This document shows, in pieces, positions 19,875-30,634 of a DNA stretch of 59,953 nt. The DNA is taken from positions 1 to 59,953 of the forward strand of contig JAOPGA020001301.1 of the NCBI GenBank assembly GCA_026419775.2. Direction: 5' to 3'. The notes under the pieces were generated by a model. It saw only the letters and a list, made by a program, of their open reading frames with translations. It was not told the origin of the DNA and made no database searches. A program made the position numbers and the translations under genes. How positions within the stretch are numbered: position 1 is the stretch's first letter; every line of letters begins with the position of its first letter. This stretch comes from Acrasis kona. Its lineage: Eukaryota; Heterolobosea; Eutetramitea; Acrasida; Acrasidae.

Positions 19875-20810
19875 ATGTCTATGAAGTCGATGAACAAGGC
19901 CAAGAACCTAATGAGCAAGTTAAATTCCCTTTCAGTTGTCGACGGGTGTAAAGAATACGAACTGATCCATACACTTATGTCATGCTACAGTACAAAGACA
20001 GCCGATTCGTTCCTATGTGAGATTGTTATGATATTAGAGAGGTTGCTAAGAAGACACGAAGAGCTTCAGATTAAGAGTAGTGAATTAGTAGAAGCAAACA
20101 GAGTGTTACATGAAGAACTCGAGCTAATACAAGCCCATACGTCAAAAAATATCCGCAAAGAGTCAAAACCATTAGCCATGTCTAGTCCAAAAACCACTCC
20201 AATTTGCCAACAATCACCAACTTTCGCCCAAGTCCCAAGTCTTGAATACGTCAATAGTGCCACCTCAAGCCCAAGAAACATTACGGATCATAAGCACTCA
20301 CCGACCATTGCAAGTCGAAATTTGGACTTTTTGAACGACCCAAACAATTCACCGAAAATAACATACATTAATACATCAGTACCAAGAAGTATAACGCATA
20401 GTCCGAGACATCAAGGATCGCCAGTCTGCGAAAACCAAAATTTTGAATACCTGAACAGTCCCACCTCCAGCCCATGTAGGAAGAAGTCTAAAAGTCAACC
20501 TTCACCAACCTTTTCAAACCAAAACATGGAGTATGTAAGCACAAGTAACGTATCTCAGGATGAATTACGGATAGAAACGGGAATCAGAAGGAAAAACACC
20601 TTACCAATTTTGTCAAGCTCAAAAATCCTTAACGTAAACAATTGGAATGTCCAACCTCAACAAACGCATAATCCACATGGTCTCAGAAAACAATCCTCAA
20701 GTCCAGCCATGATGAAGGTCATAAACAACTCCACATGCAATAGGGATAGAGGTTATTCAGATCCAGTTGTTTACCGACCATCAAATCTTGAAGTTAGATT
20801 TGCAGAGTAG
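19875..20810 (+). CDS. Ser/Pro/Asn-rich protein with N-terminal coiled coil
   Basis: A single exon of 311 residues with a true ATG. Residues 1-90 are helical, with a coiled-coil-like stretch (ETLLRRHEELQIKSSEL-type heptads). The rest is low-complexity with an irregular repeat of about 45 residues: SPTF... followed by [LF]EYVN or MEYV and SP[RC]. The repeated SP sites would suit proline-directed kinases. It may be a scaffold or cytoskeletal regulator; no family recognised. Confidence 0.6.
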   Translation: MSMKSMNKAKNLMSKLNSLSVVDGCKEYELIHTLMSCYSTKTADSFLCEIVMILERLLRRHEELQIKSSELVEANRVLHEELELIQAHTSKNIRKESKPLAMSSPKTTPICQQSPTFAQVPSLEYVNSATSSPRNITDHKHSPTIASRNLDFLNDPNNSPKITYINTSVPRSITHSPRHQGSPVCENQNFEYLNSPTSSPCRKKSKSQPSPTFSNQNMEYVSTSNVSQDELRIETGIRRKNTLPILSSSKILNVNNWNVQPQQTHNPHGLRKQSSSPAMMKVINNSTCNRDRGYSDPVVYRPSNLEVRFAE

Positions 20811-20879
20811 GGGTTTCACACACATCTAGAAAACATTGTAATAATAAAAATCTAATAATAGTTATTGTAATTTTCAACT

Positions 20880-21569
20880 TTATTTCTCGACATTGAATCC
20901 GCTGAAATTGTATTTGAATTGGTGTTCCCTACCTCGAGCATCCGGTGCATCTCTGTAGGTGAAATTAAGTCGTGCATTCTCAAAAATGCTTTGCAAAAAA
21001 TCAGGACATGTATTTTGGTACACCTTCTCAACGCAATGTAGAAGCATTCGATTCACACCACCCCAAATTAGAACATCACCAGATTCCAATCTCAAAGTTT
21101 GTGCCTCCTTCCCTATCAATTTGTATCCAAAGTCGCAAGCATTTCCGATGGTGATGGATACAATGGGGTGATCGTTTTTTCCATCATTTATATCATTGTC
21201 AACATGCCACTCCATACCTTCATGAGTAGCGTAATACAAAAGTAGCAAATGTGTTGGATTCATTTTAGGCAAGTGTGAATCATGCTTGCGTGCAGTGGAA
21301 ACTAAATTCTGACACAAGCCCTCTACTTCTCCACTGTCAGGAAATTTTGAGATGTCGTCATAAATTCTTCCTCTTCCAATATCACTATTAAGTACTTTGA
21401 TTGCCTTGCCCTCTGGATCACTTGTCTCTACCCAAAATCCATTATCAGGTCTGTTGCCTGCATCAACTGCATACTTACTCAACCATAGCTGTAGTTCCTT
21501 TGATAGTGCATGTTTGATGAATATTAGCCCTGGTGCTATTACATTAACGCAAGGTTCTGTTTGAGTCAT
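20880..21569 (-). CDS. AlkB-like Fe(II)/2-oxoglutarate dioxygenase
   Basis: The ATG at 21569 gives 229 residues (the upstream extension lacks an ATG). The iron ligands are WHVDND (HxD, about 119-124) and HCVEKV (about 175). ARLNFTYRDA (about 198-207) supplies the two Arg that bind 2-oxoglutarate, as in AlkB/ALKBH. GDVLIWGG precedes the distal His as in the family. The enzyme hydroxylates N-methyl groups in nucleic acids or proteins; closest in style to bacterial AlkB and ALKBH1-type proteins. A DNA/RNA repair role is inferred from the family. Confidence 0.85.
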   Translation of the reverse strand: MTQTEPCVNVIAPGLIFIKHALSKELQLWLSKYAVDAGNRPDNGFWVETSDPEGKAIKVLNSDIGRGRIYDDISKFPDSGEVEGLCQNLVSTARKHDSHLPKMNPTHLLLLYYATHEGMEWHVDNDINDGKNDHPIVSITIGNACDFGYKLIGKEAQTLRLESGDVLIWGGVNRMLLHCVEKVYQNTCPDFLQSIFENARLNFTYRDAPDARGREHQFKYNFSGFNVEK

Positions 21570-21824
21570 ATTTGTAGAATAATTTCCTTGGGTAAGAAGA
21601 CAGATTATTAGATTAAAGATCTTCTTGATTGTGATGGTCACAACAATATTGAGAACTCGTCAAGAACTTCTTTGTGATTACAAAGAGCTGGAGAATCATT
21701 TTAGAGATAAAATTACGATAAGTTCTGAAATCTGCAATGTAAAACCATTTTTAACGTCATTTAAAAATATTCTTAAACGGTTGCGTTACAAACCTTATCT
21801 ACAGATTACTTACAATTTTGCAAA

Positions 21825-22295
21825 ATGTCCAACTTCAAAGTATACAAGCCCTTCAACAAAGAAGAACCAAGAGAAGAGCCCGCTCCACCAAAATTTCTAG
21901 TTGATGACAAAGGACATCTCATAAACCGCAACAAGGACGAAGGTACACACTCGTTCCCTCAATTTGAAAGTTCGGGAGGTGCTGGTTTTACTTTCACTCC
22001 AATGAGTTATGTTAGACACGAGGTTAGACCAAACGTGAAAGTACAAGGAGTCAGATCTGAGCTAGGAAATACTAACCCGACAGCTCACCATTACCTACCT
22101 AAAAGTGAAGAGAAGAATGACCATAAAATATCAATAAGCGTAGCTGGAACAACAAACGAAAGAACATTGTCGTCCAAACCAAAATTAAAAGAATACTATG
22201 ATGAACAAGAACCTGACTCGCAGTTTACAAATGGAGTAGGCGGATTGGGCACTAAAACTCTCACAAGGCTTCAACATTTGAACAAAAAACTGTAA
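21825..22295 (+). CDS. Small hydrophilic protein of unknown function
   Basis: The 156-residue frame starts with ATG (MSNFKVYKPF). It is rich in charged residues and Pro, with no signal peptide or membrane helix, and looks largely disordered. The segment SFPQFESSGGAGFTFTPMSYVRH may be an ordered island. I do not recognise the family; ciliary or cytoskeletal accessory proteins often look like this, but that is only a suggestion. Confidence 0.5.
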   Translation: MSNFKVYKPFNKEEPREEPAPPKFLVDDKGHLINRNKDEGTHSFPQFESSGGAGFTFTPMSYVRHEVRPNVKVQGVRSELGNTNPTAHHYLPKSEEKNDHKISISVAGTTNERTLSSKPKLKEYYDEQEPDSQFTNGVGGLGTKTLTRLQHLNKKL

Positions 22296-22520
22296 ACGTT
22301 TAGAATGTATAAAAATTTTAATAGTATCACCATGGTTGATTGGGTTTTGACACATTTTTTCAACGAATCACAACTTATTTTAAGTTTAGTTTTCTGAACG
22401 AATACTTCTTTAACGGCATGTGAACCTGATTAGCCCGCTAGTAATTTACCCCTGGCCTTTAAAAAAGCCGACGGCGCTGTCGGCCAATAAATAATGATTT
22501 GATTTTTGATAGCTATCAAA

Positions 22521-23762
22521 ATGAAATTAATACTTGTGTTAACGTTCTTGACGGCCCTCGCATTATGTGAACACGTCCAATATGCGATTAGAAGAGGTGA
22601 TGTGAAATGCCGTGGTGTCAATCTGGGAGGATGGCTTGTATTAGAGCACTGGATGACTTGGGACTCGCCTGCATGGCGTGATGTGCCCGAAGATGTTGCC
22701 AATAGAGGAGAGCATCAAATGATGAAGCTCAGAGGTCACGCCCAAGACGGTCTTATTAGACAACACAGACAAAACTGGATCACTGAGCAAGATATTGCTG
22801 AAATTAGTCAAAGAGGATTGAACTCAGTAAGTTTTTTTCTTTGCTTTACATCTAATGCCATTAAAGGTCCGTGTACCAGTCGGATACTGGATTACCGAGG
22901 ATAAAACAGGTGGACAAGACTGGAAGTTATTCACTCCTGGCGCCATCAACTATTTGGATGTTCTCGTAAGAGATTGGGCTAAAAAGCACAACATTGCAGT
23001 TATGGTCAGTCTCCATGCTGCAAAGGGTTCCCAAAACGGAAACGACCACAGCGCCCCTGCAGATTCTGGCAAGGAGTATTGGTCCCAATATCCAGAAAAT
23101 GTTGCCAACACAATCGACGTGATTGCATTCTTGACAGAACGCTACAAGGACGACGAAGCCTTCTTGGGTGTTGGAATGTTAAACGAGCCCGGAGGATCCA
23201 CCGATCAAAACATCATGAGAAAGTTCTACACTGACACATACAACCGTGTTCGTAAACACAGCGATTGCATCCTCTCACACATGCCTTTCTTGAGCGAACA
23301 AAGACCTTGGTCTCAAGATTGGGCCTCATTCATGAAAGCCTCTGAAGGCTTCAGAAATGTCTGGCACGAATGGTAATTAATCGACATTGTTTCGTTAATA
23401 ATTCTTTTAGGCACAAGTACTTGTACTGGGGATATGAATCACTAAATGAAGATCAAATCCTTGCCGTCGCTCGTGGAGAGTTAACTAACGACTTTAAGAA
23501 CTGGCAAGGAAACTATTTGGTTGACGGAGAGTGGAGTTTGACCACTGCCGCAAAGTTTTATGATGACAACAGATTGAGAGAGTTTGCAAGAGCATATGTT
23601 GGTGCTTTGAACAATGGTCACGCTGGATGGTTCTACTGGACGTAAGCCTTCTTTTTATGTTGCACATTAACCTCAATTAATAGTTGGAAGGTGAGTGGTG
23701 ATGAGAGCGGTGGAAGAAACACTTGGTCCATGAGAAGAATGCTTAGAGACAATATATTATAA
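22521..23762 (+). CDS. Secreted GH5 exo-beta-1,3-glucanase-like hydrolase, four exons
   Basis: Exons are 22521-22826, 22867-23372, 23411-23641 and 23684-23762; introns are 40, 38 and 42 nt, GT-AG. The product has 373 residues with a signal peptide (MKLILVLTFLTALALC). The fold markers are RGVNLGGWLVLEHWMT, VPVGYW, GMLNEPGG (acid/base Glu, about 207), YLVDGEWS (nucleophile Glu, about 310) and GHAGWFYWTWK. This is the yeast EXG1 subgroup (GH5_9). It would release glucose from beta-1,3-glucans, suggesting digestion of fungal or algal walls or remodelling of the cell's own wall. AATAAA overlaps the stop. Confidence 0.9.
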
Positions 23763-23927
23763 ATAAAATAATAATAACATTGTATCCAAAATACCTGTGT
23801 TTTTTTGTATCTTCAATAATTCTTCCTGTTCACGCTTTCGCTTTTGATGGTGATGTTAAAAACAACAATTTATAATTATCTTTTGACGTCCACATGGTCA
23901 ACTTAAAAGAAATTGAAGATCAGAGTG

Positions 23928-25551
23928 ATGGAAGATCGTGTGACATTAAGTATCGAAACTATAGATGGATACGGAACCATTAATAAAAGCGGTGCCAAAC
24001 AATATACAATGAACGAAGCGATAGAGCATGCAGGTGTTGGGCGGTTTCAAATGTTTCTTCTATTAGCTACCGGCATTGCTTGGATGGCCGATTCAATGGA
24101 GGTAAGGACACAGCAGTGGTATAATAATAAACTCATATTTAGATAATGTTAATTTCGTAAGTTTAAATGCTTTCGATTCACTTTAGATTCACCTTTTAGT
24201 TTTGTTGTGCCAGTATTAACAAAAGAATGGAAGTTGAGCAAAGACTTTCAAGAACCCATAATTAGTTCCGCAGTTTTTATTGGAATGTTTTTTGGTGCAA
24301 TGATATGGGGACAGTTTAGCGATAGATTCGGAAGAAGGATGGGTGTTGTTGCATTTTCTATTTTTACTGGCATTTTCGGTCTGTCTTCTGCTTTTTCCAC
24401 TAATTGGATCATGTTCATGATCCTCCGCGGATTTACCGGTGTGGGTGCAGCCGGCTCACGTATGTTTCTCACAACATACAAATTCCTCATGTTCTCATAG
24501 ATATACCATTCTCCCTGTTGTCTGAATTCTTGTCCGTTAAGCTTCGGGGTAAATTTTCTACTTTACATTGAATTCTTTTGGGTTCTTGGCGTTGTTGTTC
24601 AAAGTGGTCTTGCTTGGGCTCTTTTGCCACATCAAGTCATTTGTTTTGGTTCTCAAGAGATTTCTTCTTGGCGGCTCTTATTGGCCATCTCGTCAATACC
24701 TGTATGCTCAAATTGTGCAAACTTAATTATTTACTAACATTGAACAGATGTTTGTTGTTTTATTGTTCATACCGTTCTTGCCTGAGAGTCCAATGTTCCT
24801 GCACGTCCAGGGGAGGTACGAGGAATGCGAGCAGGTGTTGGAAAGAATGATAAGGTGGAATCAAAAGAAGCCAATGGCAGGTTCCGTTGTTACTGATAGC
24901 CAAAATCTGCAGGAAATATCAAATAAAATAAATCCTTGGCAAAGTGTCAAGATATTGTATAGCAGAAAGTATGTCGTGGTAACTTTGTTGCTGATGGGTA
25001 TTTGGTTTGTAAACTCATTTTGTTACTATGGTGTTGTTGTGATGACACCTCAATTTTTCAAAACTGGAACAAGCTTATCAGGATATATTGAATCATTTAT
25101 TACAAGCGCTGCCGAGCTGCCTGGTGTTATTGTTGCAATTTTCATGATTAACAGCGCTGGCAGAAAAAAGACACAAGGATTCTTGTTTTTGTTTTGCGGC
25201 ATATTTTTATTCTTGTTGTGCATACCAACTGGCACATGGTTGTTAACTGTGTTTGCAGTTGGAGCTAGAATGTGTGTAATGGGTGCTTTTTCAACAACAT
25301 ACGTATTTACTTCTGAAGTTTTCCCTACAGTGGTTCGGTCCACAGGAATGGGCGTGTGTTCTTCAACAAGTCGTATAGCAGGAATCATCACTTCTTTTGT
25401 TGCAGTTGGACAAGTATCCATAAAGCCGTGGGTTTCCCTTGTAGTGTACGCGGTACTTTGTATAGTTGGGGCTGCTTTTACATTTGCAGTTCCTGTTGAG
25501 ACGAATGGTAAAAGATTTGACAATGAGGACAAACAATTATCAATTAAATAA
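23928..25551 (+). pseudogene. SV2/SVOP-like MFS transporter with one frameshift
   Basis: Exons are 23928-24101, 24143-24156 (14 nt), 24200-24459, 24501-24701 and 24748-25551; introns 41, 43, 41 and 46 nt. The frame runs cleanly except in exon 4. There, after LSEFLSVKLRG, the T-run at 24554-24557 must lose one base to continue into FLLYIEFFWVLG, which matches the SV2/sugar-transporter family. Twelve helices are expected; the GxxxDRFGRR loop (GQFSDRFGRRMG) and PESPMFL are present. Substrate unknown (organic ions or sugars). A single indel in an otherwise intact gene could be a sequencing error, so call it a gene with a lesion rather than a dead gene. Confidence 0.78.
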
Positions 25552-25684
25552 ATTATCTTATTGTATCACGTTGTCATTACCAAATCATTATCAGCATCAT
25601 AGGGTCAAAGTGTTTATATGTGAAGGGCGATATCGGGGTTGCTTCTAAAATTAATTTTGTAACAAATAGTGAAAAATATTCAAT

Positions 25685-26296
25685 TTATTGAATGCCTGAT
25701 AATCTCAACAGAACACTTACAAATTTACCTAGAGGCTGTTTGATGTATGTGTATATCCCAAACAGGTGGATAATATCCTTACCCCTCTCCTTCCACACAT
25801 CTTGAAGCTTAATAATCTTCCCTGAGGATCTGTCAATATGAAGGGATGTGATGGCATTCAACTCAACAGAGTTCTTTGTGAGGCGGGAATAATAAACTTG
25901 CTTGTTCTCAACCTCAACTCTAATGTTGTCATCCTTGTCTACAAATACAATGTGCTTTGCGGGACTGATGTTGACTCTCTCAAATATAACTGGAAGGGAT
26001 GCGAATTGGGCTTTAAAGTCTTTGATTGTTACCACCCTGAACATTGGGTCCTCAAATGTTGGTTCTTGTACAAATAGCTTGTCCACTATTGGGTGCTGTT
26101 CTTTAGAGCTTTTAGCAGTGTAGATTTTATAAACCTGATCGATCAGATCATTTATGTTAAATTTTAAATCTTTTTGGTCAATCACCCTTCCTGTTCCAAA
26201 ACTAATGCGCCTTGGGGGAGATAGAAAGTTCAGTATTCTTATCATCAAGGTATTAATGGTGGAAACCAATGTCGCTATGATTCCTGTTTGTTTCAT
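25685..26296 (-). CDS. NTF2-like-fold protein, possibly organellar
   Basis: A 203-residue single-exon protein with a true ATG. The first 35 residues are hydrophobic and basic, with PPRRISFG, which could be a targeting sequence. Residues 45-200 have an NTF2/SnoaL-like pattern: FEDPMFRVVTIKDFKAQF, then alternating beta strands and LHIDRSSGKIIKLQDVW. Similar DUF2358-type proteins occur in plants and animals without known function. The call is a fold impression. Confidence 0.55.
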   Translation of the reverse strand: MKQTGIIATLVSTINTLMIRILNFLSPPRRISFGTGRVIDQKDLKFNINDLIDQVYKIYTAKSSKEQHPIVDKLFVQEPTFEDPMFRVVTIKDFKAQFASLPVIFERVNISPAKHIVFVDKDDNIRVEVENKQVYYSRLTKNSVELNAITSLHIDRSSGKIIKLQDVWKERGKDIIHLFGIYTYIKQPLGKFVSVLLRLSGIQ

Positions 26297-26837
26297 TTCT
26301 ATTATTATATTTTTAGATATTTATCCATTTAAATCTATTATTATTTTTAATCTTATTACCAACTTCTCTTGTAAAACTATACATGCGAAGATGAGTGCAC
26401 GTCAGTTAGACCAAGCAGGTTCGTTTGAAATGTTATAATTTAATATTTACAAATCTTTAATGAAGTAGTTGTTCCTTACAATAATATTCAAAATCATGAT
26501 ACTCGTTTGTGTGTTACACCTAATTTCAGCTGTTGTCATTGTCGCTGCATGTTTGGAGTTTTATGGGATTATTATTTTTTACTGCATAGGTAATTTTTTG
26601 ACATAGAATAAATCTCACTAACTATGTATCCGAAAGAATGATACACGTATGCCACAACCAATTCGGAGGAGAATAGAATATACAACTCCTAATATAGCTG
26701 AATTAGGGTGATTGCTACACAGCTACACAGAGTTTCTCTTCATAGAATTGATGGACTTCACATTTCACTTGGAAATTCTAAAATCTAAAGTTAGCAGAAG
26801 CCTGTAAAAAACAACATCTTCAACTTATAAAAATGAA
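26297..26837. other. Intergenic region with possible tiny membrane-protein exons
   Basis: On the plus strand an ATG at 26391 (MSARQLDQA) and a hydrophobic stretch near 26535-26605 (AVVIVAACLEFYGIIIFY) could be joined by an intron of about 120 nt into a single-pass protein of about 34 residues. The splice is speculative and longer than the other introns here. Otherwise the stretch is AT-rich without recognisable genes. Confidence 0.2.
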
Positions 26838-26911
26838 TACAGACTACGAGACTCGAACTCGTGACCTCTGCCGTGTGAAGACAGCGATCTAACCAACTGA
26901 TCTAAGCCTGC
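26838..26911 (-). tRNA. tRNA-Val(CAC)
   Basis: The reverse strand forms a complete cloverleaf: acceptor GCAGGCT/AGTCTGT with two G-U pairs, D-stem GATC/GATC with AGTTGGTTA loop, anticodon stem CTGTC/GGCAG around TTCACAC (anticodon CAC), variable AGGTC, and T-arm ACGAG-TTCGAGT-CTCGT. There is no intron. The A and B boxes are canonical, so polymerase III transcription is expected. Confidence 0.95.
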
Positions 26912-27056
26912 AGTTTAATTTATTTAAAATCTCTGATTATAGATCCTTAATAAGTTTTTCGTATTTACAGACAGAATAAGGAAATGTAGTTAAATTATTG
27001 AATTCTTCTCTATAGAAGTATTGTTATGCTGATTTCTAGCAATAACTGGCAGTTTT

Positions 27057-27755
27057 ATTCGAATGTTCTATAGTTTGTTTTCCTATTGTAGTAGAACACA
27101 CCAACAACGATCAAAATTAGCAGTAGGCCACCTAGTACGGATACGATCACTATGTCTGCAATGGCACCTGGAGTTAACAAACTTGGAGGATCAGTAGGTG
27201 CTAGCTCCTTTTCGCTAATGACAATATTATATTCACGTTCCTGATCATCTTCTATTTAAACAAAGTAAAGATTTTTGTGTCCTAGCAAATTTGAAGAGTA
27301 GTGTTCTGTACTCTTCGGACTATGCAGTGATACTACCGCGCTAGTTTGTGTCTTAACATTGACGTGCTCTGCATCAACACTCTTTATTGAAATAAACACC
27401 GATTCATGGTCATCGTCTGTTTGAATGTAATACATTAGATTTAGTTCCATTTAAAATTTCATTTCTTGTACATTTCACCTTTATCATTTCGTATTTACTT
27501 AAATCAATGTCTACAGCGTCTTGACCAGTATAACGTTTGGCTTTGAAAGATTTCCTTAGTTGAGGGTAGGAATGGAACATTAAAAACTTTTAAATATTGA
27601 ACTTGAAATGACTTCAGCATTGTTGAAGCCATGTGGAGACATGTGGCGAAACTTGCTTTTAAGGTAGCCAAATGCCTCGTCATAACAATGGTATGTTCCT
27701 CCCATCAGTTCATAAAAGATAATGAACTTTGTAGAGGAGACTAACAAGCACATTC
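27057..27755 (-). CDS. Possible multi-exon type I membrane protein, or decaying gene
   Basis: Four coding-like blocks lie in order on the minus strand. The first (from about 27755) contains GGTYHCYDEAFGYLKSKF and joins the second (RKSFKAKRYTGQDAVDI) in frame through a 26-nt GT-AG gap. The third has DDHESVFISIKSVDAEHVN. The last has a transmembrane helix (IVIVSVLGGLLLILIVVGVF) and a short basic tail ending NYRTFE. Blocks 2-3 and 3-4 are separated by a frame change and an in-frame TAA, which need introns of 82 and 60 nt or are lesions. No family recognised. RNA evidence would settle gene versus pseudogene. Confidence 0.4.
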
Positions 27756-27813
27756 AAAACTGCATTATCCAAACGATACAACCCACCTGCGAAAAAAATG
27801 CATGGTAAAAAAA

Positions 27814-27886
27814 CTCCGTTACCGGGACTCGAACCCGGGTCTAGCGGGTGAAAGCCGCTCATCCTAACCACCTAGACTATAACGGA
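27814..27886 (-). tRNA. tRNA-Glu(TTC)
   Basis: A full cloverleaf on the reverse strand: acceptor TCCGTTA/TAACGGA, D-loop with AGGTGGTTAG, anticodon stem AGCGG/CCGCT around CTTTCAC (anticodon TTC), T-arm CCGGG-TTCGAGT-CCCGG and discriminator G. A T-run follows the 3' end (plus strand A-run at 27807-27813), the polymerase III terminator. No intron. Confidence 0.96.
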
Positions 27887-27949
27887 GATATAGTTATCAA
27901 GTAAATGATCTATATTGTACAATTCTTACACTTTACGCATTCTTTGTGT

Positions 27950-29089
27950 TTACTTTGGTGTGTTCAAAAATACGTTTGGCGTGTTCTGTAGGTCACCCTT
28001 GATGATACCAACTTGAGCACTTTTTAAAACAAAATCATACACTTCTTGGGTACTATTGAACTTTCGCAAAGAGAGGGCCTGTGCAAGTACTCCAGTCACA
28101 TGAGGAGTAGCCATGGAAGTACCTCTATGATAGCATGCAGGAGGGCTGATACAAGTGGACAAAATTGCTTCTCCAGGAGATAAAATATTTACACACTTTC
28201 CATAGTTGGAATCATAAGCCATCTTTAGTGAACCACCAACTGAGGAAACACTCAACAAACCCTTCATATTACCACCAGGTCCGTGTAGACAAGCATCTTT
28301 GAAGTCGTTACCAGCTGAAGCTGCAATGGCAACTCCCGAATCTACCAAAGTTTCAAAGATTTTTGCAAATGTTTTGAAACTGTCTCCAATGCCTCCAAAG
28401 GAAATGTTAATAACGCCATGTTTACCGCTCTTTTTGTGCTCGTTGAGGACATAGTCGAAAGCTAAATATAAATTTGCTGTTTCAATTGAACCCTTAGTAT
28501 CGCTGACTCTGACTGCTATTAATGTTACGTTTTTTGCCACTCCATATGTTTTGGATCCGATGATACCTGCCACATGTGTTCCGTGTCCGAAATCATCTGT
28601 TTTACCTGCCGCCGAGTAGCCCCACTTTACTCTACCTTCGAACTCAGGGTGGCTGTCTTTAATACCACTATCCATGACGTATACATTTACTCCCGCTCCT
28701 CCTGACACGTAGTTATATTTACCATCCAATACTCCATCAAGTAGGTCAAGATTGTAAGTAGCATTGTTTTGAACAGAGCGAGAGGCCAGGCTAATCTTGT
28801 TTGGCACAAAGTCGTCGGCGAATACATGTATCTTCTCGGATCTAATTACTTCTACAACGCCATCTTGTCTGCTCAACTCATCAGCAGCAACCTCATCCAT
28901 TTGTGCTACAAATCCAAATAGTCCTGACTTGAGACCAAAATTAAAGTTCCCCTTCACTATTGCATTGTGGTTGTTTTTGTTCAAGAACGATATTGCTCCC
29001 ATTACATCATTAGTTATAGTCTTGATAATGTAGTTGTCTGTGCACACCACCACTGAAATCAACAAAAATACACATAGTGCTGCTCGCAT
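27950..29089 (-). CDS. Secreted subtilisin-family (S8A) serine protease
   Basis: The ATG at 29089 starts a signal peptide (MRAALCVFLLISVVVC); 379 residues. An inhibitor_I9-like propeptide covers about 20-90. The catalytic triad is complete: Asp in VYVMDSGIKDSHPEF (about 136), His in FGHGTHVAG (about 169) and Ser in GTSMATPHVTG (about 322); the oxyanion Asn lies in AASAGNDF. The overall style is proteinase K / cerevisin. It probably digests food in the phagolysosome or outside the cell. The upstream tRNA-Glu is transcribed in the same direction. Confidence 0.95.
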   Translation of the reverse strand: MRAALCVFLLISVVVCTDNYIIKTITNDVMGAISFLNKNNHNAIVKGNFNFGLKSGLFGFVAQMDEVAADELSRQDGVVEVIRSEKIHVFADDFVPNKISLASRSVQNNATYNLDLLDGVLDGKYNYVSGGAGVNVYVMDSGIKDSHPEFEGRVKWGYSAAGKTDDFGHGTHVAGIIGSKTYGVAKNVTLIAVRVSDTKGSIETANLYLAFDYVLNEHKKSGKHGVINISFGGIGDSFKTFAKIFETLVDSGVAIAASAGNDFKDACLHGPGGNMKGLLSVSSVGGSLKMAYDSNYGKCVNILSPGEAILSTCISPPACYHRGTSMATPHVTGVLAQALSLRKFNSTQEVYDFVLKSAQVGIIKGDLQNTPNVFLNTPK

Positions 29090-29275
29090 TGTCAACGACA
29101 GAACTTTTTTTCAGTTAACCAGTCACGAAATTGAAAAGTAGTAGATTACAAAATGCCAAGTTTATCATTCAGTGGTCAGTAAATTAAATTCGTTTATTAG
29201 ACAATTTTCTGTCAACTATCGCAGTTGACAACCACGTTGTTATCTTGACAACTACGTTGTTATCTTGGTAACAAG

Positions 29276-30132
29276 ATGAGAAACGAAAGCAGCATAACTG
29301 ATTTCTATCTTAATCTTCATAAAGTGTACTGTAATATTTCAAAATTGCCTGCTTGTAACAATTTGAGTCTGACTGAACAACTTGTCATTCGATGTAATAA
29401 TCAAGCTCAAACGCTTGTTAGTGAATCAAGCTGGCGACAGATTAGTGTCGAGTATAATGATTATTTCAGAAAAGTTGACGACGTCAGCCCTTTCACACAA
29501 GTATTATTGTATTATAGTTCAAGAGGTATAGACATCCCTCTGTTTGATAACTTTGTTAGAACGAGACATTCAAAAGCAGATTTGCCTGAGAATTATAATA
29601 GGGGGTATTCCGATATGCTTTTTAACGGGAAGCAAATCCCTTATTATTACTATTATGCAATTCGCAGGTTACCATGTGCATATTGTGGAGATTCAATTGA
29701 AGCAATACTAGAGACTGCCTTAGATCGAATCCACAACAAGTACATTGATTCGCAAGCAACAAGACACTTTTCTCAAGGGCTTCGCCCGCATCAGCACTCG
29801 CCGGTCTAGACAGAGGAATAAATTTCTTCCCAAATTATATAAAAATCCAAGTAGTAGAAGGCGCAATCACAGACATTAATATCGCCCTCTCAATCCGCTA
29901 CAACAGCAACGTCACAGCTGAAATGCATTTCGCCAACAACAAAGCTACAGGGGGAAGGTTCGGCTTCGTAAATATAATGGGTTTAACGTCTAAGGAGAAG
30001 GAAGAAATAAAAATGAACGACAAACTCACACTCGAGCTATCACCATCGGTCGAGATCACTTTAACCCCTTGGAAAACTAAAGGGCAAAGTGAAACTGGTG
30101 TAAGTCGCTCCGAGCGCGACCAGTCACTATAA
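29276..30132 (+). CDS. Protein of unknown function, two exons
   Basis: Exon 1 29276-29739 and exon 2 29778-30132 are joined by a 38-nt GT-AG intron (29740-29777), giving 272 residues. Exon 1 encodes a helical region with the Tyr run PYYYYYAIRRLPCAYCGDS. Exon 2 encodes a beta-rich region (INFFPNYIKIQVVEGAI ... SNVTAEMHFANNKATGGRFG). No signal peptide or membrane segment. No family recognised. Overlapping ATAAATAAATAAA lies about 25 nt after the stop. Confidence 0.55.
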
Positions 30133-30634
30133 ATTGGCCTATGTCCCATTTGTATAAATAAATAAATAAATTACGGATTGGAATACCATTCCGACTTGTA
30201 GAAATTGTCAATATTCGGGCTCAAGCAACATTGCCGGCTGACCTCTTACGTGCACTACGTAAAGAGCGCTCCCAACCATTACTTTAACCTTTATATTGTT
30301 AATGTCTTGAATGTATATTTAATAAATTGTTCTTTGTTTCTTCTTCAAAACTTATGCCGATTCTGTTTCTGTGTTGAGTTAATGATTAATGTGCTGTGGC
30401 ATCAGCACATTATCTCCCCGTATGACAAACATTAAACGTAAAATACTTTTTGTTAACGAAATTTTCAACTGTATCCACAACCATACTACATGTTCAGGTC
30501 AGAGAAGACAGTGATGTATATATCAAATACAATTATAAACGATAAGGTTAAATCACATCCATTAAAGATCAAGAAAAATAACATGTACAAACGAGTTTTT
30601 ATAAATACAGATAAGCCAACACTATTTACATCAT
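30133..30634. other. Convergent intergenic region, nothing recognised
   Basis: About 500 bp between two converging genes. The sequence is AT-rich with only short frames; a T/G/C-rich stretch near 30330-30410 shows no cloverleaf or other RNA fold that I can recognise by eye. Probably 3' flanks. Confidence 0.3.

Noticed and set aside
22467-22484. GCCGAC...GTCGGC hairpin as a bacterial-type terminator
   Set aside because: The genome is eukaryotic; the hairpin lies in the short 5' region of the GH5 gene without a T-run suited to such a role.
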